A stretch of 64,000 bases of DNA from Platynereis dumerilii (lineage: Eukaryota; Annelida; Polychaeta; Phyllodocida; Nereididae): positions 9,535,439 through 9,599,438 of the forward strand of contig JAPTHN010000004.1 of assembly GCA_026936325.1 (NCBI GenBank), in the 5' to 3' direction. This document shows, piece by piece, positions 33,428 through 43,660 of the stretch. How positions within the stretch are numbered: position 1 is the first letter of the stretch; each line of letters starts with the position of its first letter. The translations under genes were made by a program, and so were the position numbers. Below the pieces are notes generated by a model. The model did not search any database, was not told where the DNA came from, and saw only the letters and a program-made list of their open reading frames with translations.

Positions 33428-33740
33428 GCTGCTGCGCAGCCTATGTTTAGTATACACATTCTGCAAGTCCAATACTGTGCATTCTGACGATTGGGATCAG
33501 GTGATCCGTGTAAAGACTGTTTATACAGAAAATAAACATGCATAATTTTGAATGTGACATTTTCTCAGGGGAGGGGCGCAGCTCAGGTGGGCAGGACAAT
33601 GGGCTACCAATCACAGGGTCCCTTGTCTGATTCCCATTGTGATTTTCTTATGAATGTTGGCCACATCACTGAGCCACCATCTGATAGAGGCCGGTGCCAT
33701 GACCTATCCACCACAGGACCAATGGTGGAACCTTATTTTT

Positions 33741-34757
33741 CAACATAGGACCAATTCAGAAATGGGTTGAAATGATGAAGATTGCTTGTCAAGCATATTG
33801 CATGTATGATCTATTCATTATGAAGAAACTCTCTTGTGCTTGTCCAATCATTCTGTGTAAATTTGTTGCCATTCTGCTCATTTAATCAGATGTTACATCA
33901 AATATATACTTAATATGTAAATGGCACAGCCATGAAATTTGCACAGCACTTATCCTAAAAGGTTTCTTTCAGGATTTATAGTGTTACCATAACTTTCATT
34001 TAATTTATTTGACATTCGATGTATAAAAGGCAGAACTTTATGTTACTGTTTCAAAAAAAATTGAAAGACGGATATATAGAAAAATAGAGAAAAAATAGAC
34101 TAGAAACTAAAAATACATACATACATACATACATACATACATACATAGGCCTACATACATACACACATACATACACACATACCTACAAACAAACATACAT
34201 ACATACATACATACATACAAACATTATTATACATACATACATACATACATATTAATTGCTAACTGTTACAATATCATCAGTTGACAAAGATTATGCAACT
34301 TTAATTTTGTTAGGTTTTCTTGTTGTCTTGTTTGAAAAGAATGAATCTCATGTTAATAATCCAATTTAGCTTTTCAAGGCTTAAAATTAACAATTCCATA
34401 AAAATTATAGATACAAGGAATATTAATGGAGAAAATTTAATTTTTAAGGCACTTTTGAATATGAATGTGTCATGTTTTGTTAAATTCGAAACTTAATCAT
34501 TGATAAGGAGCTGGACCCACTTGACCTAATTTCCTGCTTTCGACCATTAATGTTGAGACTATCACTGCACAGATTTTTGAAACGTCTCCTGTGCTCAATA
34601 AGCTTCACGAAACGGCCTTTGGCCGTTTCGCTGCGCTAATATTAGTGGTTTCATTTGAGCTAAGTTATGGGTACTTCGGCATGTTGCAGTAAAATTATAA
34701 TGGACAACAACTCCTCAATGGGCACATCTTCCTTTGCAATAACATTGTGACTACATT
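33741..34757. repeat. Non-coding stretch with (CATA)n microsatellite
   Basis: A long (ACAT)n tract, interrupted by short variants, runs from 34108 to 34252. A perfect small palindrome CGAAACGGCCTTTGGCCGTT with following TCG lies at about 34609-34632. No gene seen. Confidence 0.7.
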
Positions 34758-35956
34758 GAGTGGTGTAGCCAGGTCACTGCCACAGGTGGGGCAGTGGGTG
34801 GGTTTTTGAGGGGGGGCAAGATACATGACTGATTTTATCGATATTTATCGACATTTTTTGGACTCCCACAATGGTCATTTTCATCATCACTAAACAAGTA
34901 AACATGTTAAATTGAACATGAAGTGCATTCAATTTAATGATATGTTGTATTTGCATATCATTTCAAGGCCTTAGATATTTTGCCGCTAAATGTCTAAGAG
35001 TTTATTATCTCATATAAATTTGCGTAACTGAATGCCACTAAATATTTAATCTAGATGATTGGATCCTTAGATGATTAAAAACCCATAGAAAACATCAGAA
35101 AAGCGTCATTTTTATCTGACACAATGAAAATCTTTCAGTCTTGAACAAGAAACAGAAAAGTTATAATTATCATCACATAGCAATCGTCATCTTAGCAATG
35201 TAATCACACTAGAACAGAATAATTGCATTTTTCATCAGACTAAATCTAATTGTATAGGAATTTGATGAGTGTCATATAGAATAATGAAAAACTTTCCCGA
35301 TCCTTAATTAGAACAGAGCTGTGTGATAACAATAGAAAAACTAAATTTCACATAGAATTATTGCTGAATGGAATTTAGCAACATCAGTCTCAGATATGAG
35401 TTAAAGAAGCATGATCCTTCTGTGATTGTGAGTGTTTACAAATATGTCCAAAAACTCATCTAAATGAAATAAATTTGACCTTTGTCGTGCAATATGGATG
35501 ACTAAGTTTGAGAGCTTCTCATTTGCCATGAATTTCTCACAAAGGTTTTTATCCCCTTCAATGCCTTCACGGCAGAGAAGCTTTGCTCACAAGAAGCACT
35601 AGACACTGGGATCGTCACTGCAATTTTACAGAGTTCGAAGGCCTATATTGCTTATGGAAGGCCTCACTGTATGGCTGAATAAATTTCACAAATTCGGTAC
35701 AGTCCAGATGGTGTTTCTAGACCCTGATTTTTTTTGCAGCTTGACCCAATAAATATATTAGGTCGACGTTTGAAACAATATTTGGTAGTGGGCATCCTTA
35801 GAAGAATAGTAAAACTAGATCATGCACAGGAATTTTTAGGCTAATTTTAATTTTTTATACTCCAGAGCCAGAGGGGGGGGGCAAGAGGGGGGCAAGAGTA
35901 GCCACAGGTGGGGCAATTGCCCCACCTTGCCCCCCCCCCCCCTGGCTACGCCACTG
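34758..35956. mobile_element. Non-autonomous hAT-like element
   Basis: Perfect 8-bp duplication ACTACATT (34750-34757, 35957-35964). Ends GAGTGGTGTAGCCAGG and CCTGGCTACGCCACTG are inverted repeats. Subterminal GGGGCA/TGCCCC blocks lie at both sides. 1,199 bp without a transposase frame. Confidence 0.8.
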
Positions 35957-35964
35957 ACTACATT

Positions 35965-36289
35965 GTGGCAACGTTGCAATCTCGGTGTAAATTATGTAGA
36001 ATTGTTTTGTAGAAATTATGTTGTCACAAGGTTGCGAAGCATAATCAGGATAATAATATGTTAGCATGCACTGTTGTAACTGTTGTAGTAAATGTTTTGT
36101 AAGATGTGCTATGGTACTGAATATTTACTTTGTATTATGGTACTGGAAATTTACAGGGAAGAATCATCTGTCCAAACACTATCTTGTAAGAGAAGGAATT
36201 AAAAATATTTCTAATAATTTGGATGAATGACACAAAACAGGGCTGGCAAGTCGTCTGGCACCATTATGATTAAATTTATTGGATATATT
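35965..36289. other. Non-coding stretch
   Basis: No frame and no repeat recognised. Homology to the gene A upstream region begins near 36255 with TCTGGCACCATTATGAT. Confidence 0.45.
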
Positions 36290-36589
36290 TTAATGATTTT
36301 ATATTAATATGTTTGTTTAACTTAGACCTGTTTGCTGTAGGCTTACCACAAGTTATTGCGATGAATATTAGCATAAATTAACATGAAATATGATATGTGG
36401 CTTTATCATTAAGTACCTCCCCGCACACCCCCCGTTCTATACTTCCCTCCCCCCTACTTTACTTTACACCACGTGTCATCTGTTCATGCATAAATATGCA
36501 GATGCTTTTGCAGCCTTTTCATAACTTTCTTAAGTTTGAGCTCATTATCATCAACTATTGCATCCTGTGAAGAACAGTAGCCTACAACC
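36290..36589 (+). promoter_or_regulatory. Gene B promoter region
   Basis: Collinear with the gene A promoter: ATTAGCATAAATTA, a C-rich tract, the E-box CACGTG (36470-36475), the TATA-like CATAAATA (36488-36495) and AACAGTAGCCTAC just before the ATG. Spacing from E-box to TATA and from TATA to ATG is nearly the same as in gene A. Confidence 0.65.
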
Positions 36590-36682
36590 ATGATCGCAAC
36601 AAGGTTGGTGTGCATGTTCATGCTGCTTGGACTTGTGCTCCTTTCCTTTGAAGCTCAAGAATCAGAGGCGGGTGAAAGCACA
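36590..36682 (+). CDS. Gene B exon 1: signal peptide
   Basis: The ATG lies in the same context as in gene A. Encodes a signal peptide with MLLGLVLLSFEAQESEA, then GEST from the transposon end. Without splicing the frame stops at about 36704 after 38 residues. The only GT that keeps the downstream frame is ACA|GTAAAG at 36682/36683. It lies 13 bases inside the transposon and is a moderate donor (A at -1, A at +5). Joined to the acceptor at 37784 it reads EAGEST|ARYVLD, against EARSVIND in gene A, so the first 27 residues align and five residues are added. Confidence 0.7.
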
Positions 36683-37782
36683 GTAAAGGCCTCAATTGCG
36701 TTTTGATCAGATAAAAGTAAATTTAGGGTCCTATAAACCAATTTCTGACATAAAGAAGAAACAGTGCAGTATTTAAGCCTTATCAACAAGTAAACCTGAG
36801 AAATTTAGGCATTTTTCATGAGCACACAATTAAAACCATGCCCTGGGCAGACCTTTAAAGTGGGTATCATTTGTTAATTTTGCCGGTGACATTATCTGTT
36901 TACTGTACCTCCCTGGCCTTCTATAGGGACCATTGGCTGACTTTTCAACATGATGATTATGGCAGCAATGACGTCCAAAGAAAAGGTCTGCTTGTAACCA
37001 TATTTTTGCAATTTTACAGTCAGGGGTTCAAAAGGCTGGCTGGAGGGTATTTTTATGTAATAATTAGCCGAATTTGGTGCTTTTGCCTAGATATGATATT
37101 GGTTTAATGAATTCAAGCAAAAAACTACCAATGGCCACTGATGATTTAAAGATACAAGAACCTTTAATGGCTAAAATAGATGTCCGTCCATTACGTCCAC
37201 AACTGATTTTTTGGTAATTTAAATTTATTAAAGACCAGCTAACACGTCAACTGAGATAGAAATGCATGTCTATCTCTCTCTACCTATGTATGCAACTGAA
37301 AAATTTAAAAACACAATGAATTCAACGTATACACTGGACACCAGGCTAAAAAGTGTAAATGTCCGTCCATTACGTCCACAAAAATGTTCAAATTAGTCTG
37401 GGGACTGATGTTTGGAGGTCTGGTATGTCACGAATAAAGCAGGGATACCATGTTTAGTGACAAATTTGGATTATTTTAGTGAACGCTGACAAGGCTAAAA
37501 AATTTAATTGGTCACAGTTCATGCCAACTGTCCATATCACATCTGCGAAAACTGTCGAAAAGCCAATGGTCCATTTCAGCAGAAAAAACTAGATTTTCAT
37601 TGAACTTTCATGATCTAGTGCATTGGAGCCCAGCAAATACCTGTATTGATTTATTAGACAAACATAATTCTGTATTCTACACATTATTAGGTTTAAAGTG
37701 ATGTACTACACTTGCACTTCTGATAAAAATAACTATTAGGTCATAGGGGCCAAATATTGAGGCGCTTACTGTGCTTTCACCC
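36670..37782. mobile_element. DNA transposon inserted in the gene B coding sequence
   Basis: Starts GGGTGAAAGCACAGTAA and ends with its exact inverse (17 bp perfect, about 25 of 27 bp overall). Flanked by a perfect 4-bp duplication AGGC (36666-36669, 37783-37786). Removing element plus one duplication leaves GAATCAGAGGCCCGAT, matching GAGTCAGCAGCCCGAT in gene A. 1,113 bp, with no transposase frame and two internal copies of a TGTCCGTCCATTACGTCCAC segment (about 37180, 37360). A 4-bp duplication and GRG-starting ends recall the Sola group, but this assignment is tentative. Confidence 0.9.
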
Positions 37783-37784
37783 AG

Positions 37785-39460
37785 GCCCGATATGTACTTG
37801 ATGTCTTGCCAAACCGGCTATTGAACTCTGTTGCTACGTTGAAAGACTCGTCAGACCAAAATAATGATAAAGATGATTCGGAAAAATCATCCGAGCACAT
37901 TGATCATAGAGAAGACTCGTTAGTTGATCATAGAGAGGACTCGGAAGTCTCAGAAGACTGGGAAGAGCACACTGATCATGAAGAGGACTCGGACAACTCG
38001 GAAGACTTGTCAGAGCAAATTGATCATAACGAGGACTCGGAAGATTTGGAAGACTCAGAAGATTCGTCAGACTACACTAATCATAGAGAGGACTTGGATG
38101 ACTCGTCAGATGACTCTGATGACCGTGTGAAATCCGATTCCACCACTGCCTTTGAAGACGCGTTAGCGCAAGCTGATGGTCTTGATCAATCTGGTTTTCC
38201 GAGTGGTTTGGCAGAGGTGTTAGGGCAAGCTGATGGTCTTGATCAATCTGGTTTTCCGAGTGGTTTGGCAGAGGTGTTAGGGCAAGCTGATGGTCTTGAT
38301 CAATCTGGTTTTCCGAGTGGTTTGGCAGAGGTGTTAGCGCAAGCTGATGGTCTTGATCAATCTGGTTTTCCGAGTGGTTTGGCAGAGGTGTTAGCGCAAG
38401 CTGATGGTCTTGATCAATCTGGTTTTCCGAGTGGTTTGGCAGAGGTGTTAGCGCAAGCTGATGGTCTTGATCAATCTGGTTTTCCGAGTGGTTTGGCAGA
38501 GGTGTTAGCGCAAGCTGATGGTCTTGATCAATCTGGTTTTCCGAGTGGTTTGGCAGAGGTGTTAGCGCAAGCTGATGGTCTTGATCAATCTGGTTTTCCG
38601 AGTGGTTTGGCAGAGGTGTTAGCGCAAGCTGATGGTCTTGATCAATCTGGTTTTCCGAGTGGTTTGGCAGAGGTGTTAGGGCAAGCTGATGGTCTTGATC
38701 AATCTGGTTTTCCGAGTGGTTTGGCAGAGGTGTTAGCGCAAGCTGATGGTCTTGATCAATCTGGTTTTCCGAGTGGTTTGGCAGAGGTGTTAGCGCAAGC
38801 TGATGGTCTTGATCAATCTGGTTTTCCGAGTGGTTTGGCAGAGGTGTTAGCGCAAGCTGATGGTCTTGATCAATCTGGTTTTCCGAGTGGTTTGGCAGAG
38901 GTGTTAGCGCAAGCTGATGGTCTTGATCAATCTGGTTTTCCGAGTGGTTTGGCAGAGGTGTTAGGGCAAGCTGATGGTCTTGATCAATCTGGTTTTCCGA
39001 GTGGTTTGGCAGAGGTGTTAGCGCAAGCTGATGGTCTTGATCAATCTGGTTTTCCGAGTGGTTTGGCAGAGGTGTTAGCGCAAGCTGATGGTCTTGATCA
39101 ATCTGGTTTTCCGAGTGGTTTGGCAGAGGTGTTAGCGCAAGCTGATGGTCTTGATCAATCTGGTTTTCCGAGTGGTTTGGCAGAGGTGTTAGGGCAAGCT
39201 GTTGGTGATGATCAATCTGGTTCTCTAGGTGGCTTTGAAGATGCGTCAAGAGAAGGTGTTGGTGATGACCAATCCATTTCTCCGAGCGTTGTAGATCTGT
39301 CAGGGCCAGCTATTAATGATGATCAATCCAATACTCCGGTTGGCTTTCTAGATGCGGCAGGGCAAGGTGTTGGTGGTGATCAATCCAATTCTCCAAGTGG
39401 CTTTGCAGATGCGTCAGGGCTGGCCGATGGTGATGATCAATCCGGTTCTTCCCCTAAAAG
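37785..39460 (+). CDS. Gene B exon 2: acidic tandem-repeat protein
   Basis: Begins after CTTTCACCCAG, the CAG being formed by the transposon's last C plus the AG of the duplicated target. Frame: ARYVLDVLPNRLL, then a long Asp/Glu/Ser/His-rich stretch (DHREDSEVSEDWEEHTDHEE style), then 18 near-identical 19-residue units ADGLDQSGFPSGLAEVLAQ (residues about 158-499). Four diverged VGDDQSxSPSGF units like those of gene A follow, then SSPK. It ends at a clear donor, AAAAG|GTACAA. The spliced product with exon 3 is 624 aa. The family is unknown; the diverged C-terminal units prove kinship with gene A. The long antisense open frame over the array is a by-product of the 57-bp period. Confidence 0.75.
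38163..39188 (+). repeat. 57-bp coding minisatellite of gene B, 18 copies
   Basis: Eighteen head-to-tail 57-bp units. As far as I can read they differ only at one codon position (GCG Ala versus GGG Gly), giving the order A G G A A A A A A G A A A A G A A A, then G in the next partial unit. Such uniformity points to very recent expansion or ongoing homogenisation. Confidence 0.9.
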
Positions 39461-39524
39461 GTACAATATTTCTTTCATAAACACTTCCTTATTTTCTCAT
39501 AAGGGATAATATGGAATATCGACA

Positions 39525-39826
39525 GCAATGAAATCTAGTCAGCGAATAACAGCCGGTTAATTTGATATTTGATGTAAAACTAGGACAGGTTAATGTTAAA
39601 TTCTGTGTGTCATAACAGCCTATGATGTGTCATGATCATTACATTAGTTCTGGAAACACATAATGCTGTTGATGATTCATGATCACATTCATATGCCACA
39701 GCTGTGAAGCAATGTGTGAATTATTTTGAAATGGTTATAACAACAGTACATAGCATGTAGCTTGTACAGTAGATTTTGTTTTACAGCTGTTGTGAGTAGT
39801 TATTCATGCCATTGCAAAGAAATCCA
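39525..39826 (+). other. Near-identical intronic block shared with gene A
   Basis: Partner of 15829-16130: 301 of 302 positions identical without gaps. It sits 65 bp inside the intron and stops at a poly-G run. Confidence 0.8.
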
Positions 39827-39836
39827 GGGGGGGGGG

Positions 39837-40805
39837 GGGGTTCAAGTTGATACCTGAGGGAAAAGATAATTGATAATCATAAGAAAAAAAAAGTTTTGCA
39901 CATGAAACATAAAAATCTTTCTCCACAGTTACCTTGGGTACTATGGTGTTTTAACTATGATTAAATTATTTTTTCCTTTTGCAAGAAAATGCAGTTTGTC
40001 TGAGCTTTGCACATGAAAAATGTTTCTTCCTGAGGGTATAATCCATAGCCACCCCAAGCACAGTTTGGTGACCAATGTGTTATATTAAAAATCAGTTAAA
40101 CAAATATACATTTTTGATCAGTGTCCAATGCAAACAATGAATATCTGGCTCAGTGAAACTAAACAGTAATATTCCGTTACTGTTTCTGAGTGGGCTGATA
40201 GCCTTGTCTACTTCCTTAGAGAATGTGCCGAGTCTGACTCTGGTATACATCAATGTTGAATAGAAGTTTTGTGAATGTGCAATGAAATTGGGACTATTTC
40301 TTGGGACAGCAATGCTGTAGCATACAAAATTAACTTTTGTGCCAGGTGGCAGCAGCATGCAGTTCTCATTTTCACCAGACTGGGAGTTAATTGACCATGT
40401 TAGGATAACCCGTGTTAAGCATTGATACAATCTGGCACAGGTGGATGAATTGTCATCATGGCTGGTAGACCAATCACTATACCGGAGCCTGCATAGATTG
40501 GTTGTGACAAATCATGCCTATGATGATTCATCATCCTGTATCAGAATAATATTATTTTGTGTGTGGCTTTGGAGCTGTCGTGATCATGATTCATCAGCAG
40601 CATTATCTTTCCTATATACTAATGTCATGATTAATTGATCATGGCAATTATGACTCACAGAGTGCAAAAGATCACATGAACACCCTCATTTTTTGCATAT
40701 CAAATTGACCAGCGGTAATGATGTCAGCGTATTTTGTCTTAACAGCTGCAAACAGACTTCTCACAGCTTAACTATATAAATATAGGTAAAATGTCCATTC
40801 GACCA
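39837..40805 (+). other. Gene B intron, part collinear with gene A
   Basis: Aligns in blocks with the gene A intron (see 23251-25699). An insert at about 40165-40395 carries the repeat also found at 1545-1755; gene A lacks it. No exon seen. Confidence 0.6.
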
Positions 40806-43070
40806 TTGATATTCAAATTTGAGACATTACCTTCTTAGTGATACTTGACAACATCAATGTTGATAGCTTTGTCTAGGGTGCAGGTGCGCATGCGTGAGAT
40901 AAAATCCAGTGATGTTATGATTATGATATGTACAATGTCTTTGGTGATGAAGATAAAATCCTTGGCTTAAGTGCTATCTACATAGATGTTTTGTCAGGCG
41001 GTCCTTGAAGATGTCTATGGAGTCTGCACTGACAATTTCGTCTGGTAGAACGTTCCATTCCCTGATGGTCTTTGGGTAGAATGACTCCTTGACATATGCT
41101 TTGGATGTTTCTGGGATGTTGAAGACCATGTCGTTGTTTCTTCGGCGGGATGGTCTGGTGCAAGGCTTGAGACGATCTTTGTGGCTTGGTATGTCTACAT
41201 AATTATTTATGGCTTTGTAGAGCATGCATAGCCTTGCGATCTTCCTCCTTGTCTCCAGCTGGGGCCATTGTAATTCATGGAGCATTTCTCTGACCGAGCT
41301 GCGTTTTTCGTGCCTGTTTAGCACGTATCTTGCTGCTCTTCTTTGGACCATCTCTAGACTCCTGATGTTACTTAGGGTGTGAGGGTCCCATACTGTGGGG
41401 GCGTATTCTAGAAGGGGTCGTACCAGTGCCTTGTACGCCCTGTCTTTTATCTTTGGCAGATTGCTTTGCAGGTTGCGTCTGAGGAATCCCAGATTTTTGC
41501 TGGCTTTGCTGATGATGTTGGATATATGGGTGTTCCAGCTGAAGTCGGATGTAATTGTGACTCCTAGGTATTTAGCTTGCTGGACATGTTGTAGTTTGTG
41601 GCCGTGCAGTTTGTAGTTGTGATGGATCTTTTTTCTGTTCTTGGTGATTGAGAGTACTTCACATTTCTTGGGAAGGAATTCCATTAACCATTTCTTTTCC
41701 CAGGTTCCAAGGCAATCCAGGTCCGCTTGTAGCTGATTTGCATCATCCATGCCCTTTACCGCTAAGTAGGCAACGGTGTCATCGGCAAATAAGCGCACGG
41801 TTGATGTCATGTCGTTTGCTATGTCGTTGATGTAGTATATAAAGAGGAAGGGTCCAAGGACTGAGCCTTGAGGCACTCCTGAGGTGACAGGGACTTTGTC
41901 GGACTTCTCGCCGTCTAGGACCACACACTGCTGTCTTTCTGTTAGGAACGATTGTATCCATCGATTGGTCTTTCCTCTTACGCCGTAGAAATCTAATTTC
42001 CTGATGAGATGCCTGTGGCTGACTTTGTCGAAGGCCTTCGCAAAATCCATTATGAGGACATCGGTTTGGCTGTTGGTATCGAGGTTTTCCAATATGTCGT
42101 TCTGGAACTCCAGCAGTTGTGTCTCGCAGGAGCGTTTGTCAATAAATCCATATTGGAGTTGGTATAGGATGTTATTTGTCCTTGAGTGTGCCATTATGTT
42201 GCTGGCTATGACATGCTCCATCAGTTTGCATGTGATGCAGGTCAGTGAGATTGGCCTGTAGTTGGAAGGGTCTGATTTAACCCCTTTCTTGTAGACCGGG
42301 ACTACATTGGCTTCTCTCCACTCCTGGGGCACAATTCCACTGTCATATGAGGCCTGAAAGAGTATTCTCAAAATTGGAGCAATCGGTTGGGCCATTTCTT
42401 TTAAGATTCGTGCTGTGACATTGTCTGGAACTGCAGCTTTGCGGGGCTTCAGTTTTTTTAGCATTTTATAGATGCCGTGTGTTGTGATGGTGATGTCCTC
42501 GGCCATTGGGTGAGTTGAGTCTCCCAGTAGGTCTTCTGGCACGGAGTTGGAGGTTGCTGAAAAGACTGACTGGAACTGTCTGTTGAGTGTGTCTGCCTTG
42601 TCCTTGGGTGAAATACTGACTTTTCCTCCTGACTTGAGTCTTGGTACTTCGTGTGAGTCCTTCCTGTTGGTCTTGACGAAGTGCCAGAATCTCTTCATGC
42701 TGTCTATTTCACTTGAGTCTGCAGAATCTGGGTCGATGATCTTGTCTACGTATTCCCAGTAGGAGCGTCTCATTTTCTGTTGGATCTCTCTGTTCAGGAG
42801 TTTGATGTTTTCTTCTAGTTTGATGTAGCTGTCTGTTGATTGTTCTAGATTCCGTTGTTTCTCTTTCAGTTGCTGGTATTTTCTATTTCTTTTCCTGATG
42901 AGCCTCTTGATTTCTCTTGTGATGTACGGGAGTTTCTGGATCTTTCTTGTCTTTTTTCGAGGGATGTATTTCAGGATCAGCTTGTGTAGTTCCTCTTTGA
43001 ACAAATTCCATAGTGCTTCCGGGTTTTGTACTAGGTCGTTGTTTGTCATCTTTGCTTGGAGTTCATTAAA
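40806..43070 (-). mobile_element. CR1/L2-type LINE, 5'-truncated, in the gene B intron
   Basis: The insertion interrupts the intron between blocks that are collinear in gene A, and runs opposite to gene B. The high-coordinate end (5' end of the element) lies just before the start of the reverse-transcriptase frame, so the endonuclease part is missing. The 3' end near 40806 carries a GGTAATGTCTCAAATTTGAA tail. No target duplication could be fixed. Confidence 0.8.
40974..43049 (-). CDS. LINE reverse transcriptase (ORF2, endonuclease missing)
   Basis: 691 codons without interruption. Reverse-transcriptase motifs in order: ANVVPVYKKG and YRPISL (residues about 247-269), GFIDKRSCETQL (about 301), DFAKAFDKV (335-343), SGVPQGSVLGP (390-400) and the catalytic FADD (421-424). 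These are followed by the KYLGVTI, RRAARYVLNR and WNVLPDEIV segments typical of CR1/L2/Jockey-type LINEs. The upstream apurinic endonuclease domain is absent, so the copy is 5'-truncated and could not move on its own. The intact frame suggests a recent insertion. Confidence 0.9.
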   Translation of the reverse strand: MTNNDLVQNPEALWNLFKEELHKLILKYIPRKKTRKIQKLPYITREIKRLIRKRNRKYQQLKEKQRNLEQSTDSYIKLEENIKLLNREIQQKMRRSYWEYVDKIIDPDSADSSEIDSMKRFWHFVKTNRKDSHEVPRLKSGGKVSISPKDKADTLNRQFQSVFSATSNSVPEDLLGDSTHPMAEDITITTHGIYKMLKKLKPRKAAVPDNVTARILKEMAQPIAPILRILFQASYDSGIVPQEWREANVVPVYKKGVKSDPSNYRPISLTCITCKLMEHVIASNIMAHSRTNNILYQLQYGFIDKRSCETQLLEFQNDILENLDTNSQTDVLIMDFAKAFDKVSHRHLIRKLDFYGVRGKTNRWIQSFLTERQQCVVLDGEKSDKVPVTSGVPQGSVLGPFLFIYYINDIANDMTSTVRLFADDTVAYLAVKGMDDANQLQADLDCLGTWEKKWLMEFLPKKCEVLSITKNRKKIHHNYKLHGHKLQHVQQAKYLGVTITSDFSWNTHISNIISKASKNLGFLRRNLQSNLPKIKDRAYKALVRPLLEYAPTVWDPHTLSNIRSLEMVQRRAARYVLNRHEKRSSVREMLHELQWPQLETRRKIARLCMLYKAINNYVDIPSHKDRLKPCTRPSRRRNNDMVFNIPETSKAYVKESFYPKTIREWNVLPDEIVSADSIDIFKDRLTKHLCR

Positions 43071-43380
43071 AGTAGATAAAGAAATAAAAACTATATGTGT
43101 GCTTTGACTGGGCCTAAATCACGTAAAATATGTTTAACATTGTAATACGGGTCAAAATTTCATAAAACTGACAAAATAACCAAACCGTGATATCAACTCC
43201 ATCAAAATATTTAATCGAAAGGAGTAGGCCTACGTGAATCTGGTATATGCCCTGTGCATTCAGGAATTTCCAAGGTATTTTAGTGCCCCAGAATAAAAAC
43301 ACTGGAAATCAACCCACCTTCATACAAAGGCCTGTGTCTTCTGGAAAAAATAAATTGACATTCATTTCCAATATTTCCAG

Positions 43381-43486
43381 AAAGAAAAAGGCTGGGGCTA
43401 AGCAGGGACGAAAAGCTTCAGACGAAGGAACCGATGGTGGGGATGAAGATCCGGATGATTCCCCCAGTTTCAGACAAATCGACTGA
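43381..43486 (+). CDS. Gene B exon 3: basic-acidic C-terminal tail
   Basis: Preceded by TTTCCAATATTTCCAG, the same acceptor as in gene A. The first base completes an Arg codon (AG|A). Encodes KKKAGAKQGRKASDEG, an acidic DGGDEDPDDS run and SFRQID, ending in TGA (43484-43486). It is 34 codons against 36 in gene A, and the differences lie mainly in the number of acidic residues. Conservation of the basic run and of the F/Y-RQI-E/D ending suggests these parts matter. Confidence 0.8.
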
Positions 43487-43660
43487 GCCAGCAAATTACA
43501 GAATAACTTCTCTTCGAAAAATCGACCAACAAACTGGTTGCATTGGTCAAATTAAGGCTAAATTATATATGTAGCAGCAATGAAACTGTATTAAATTATG
43601 GTTTATTGGTGTTAGATATACCAAAAAGAATAAAGGTTTAGATTAAGCTACACTTGGCTT
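43487..43660 (+). terminator. Gene B 3' UTR and polyA signal
   Basis: AATAAA at 43629-43634 in CAAAAAGAATAAAGGTTTAG; the 3' UTR matches that of gene A over about 150 bp. Confidence 0.7.

Larger units (their letters stand above)
31325..33740 (+). mobile_element. Composite repeat with SINE-like end (copy 2), interrupted
   Basis: Second copy of the repeat described at 27640-28935, split by the insertion 31463-33427. The SINE-like tail at 33570-33740 has an A-box-like CAGCTCAGGTGGG and a B-box-like TGTCTGATTCC. Where this copy is interrupted, copy 1 is continuous (about 27753), and the reverse holds for the other insertion. Confidence 0.65.

Noticed and set aside
38077-39249. 390-codon open frame on the minus strand over the gene B repeats
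   Set aside because: It exists only because the 57-bp unit is a multiple of three and lacks stops in this frame. No leader or family similarity, and the + frame is supported by its paralogue and splice sites.
36590-39460. Gene B as a simple pseudogene killed by the transposon
   Set aside because: The frame is open through the whole 1.7-kb exon, the last exon is conserved and a frame-restoring splice pair exists at the element ends. Loss of function cannot be excluded without transcripts.
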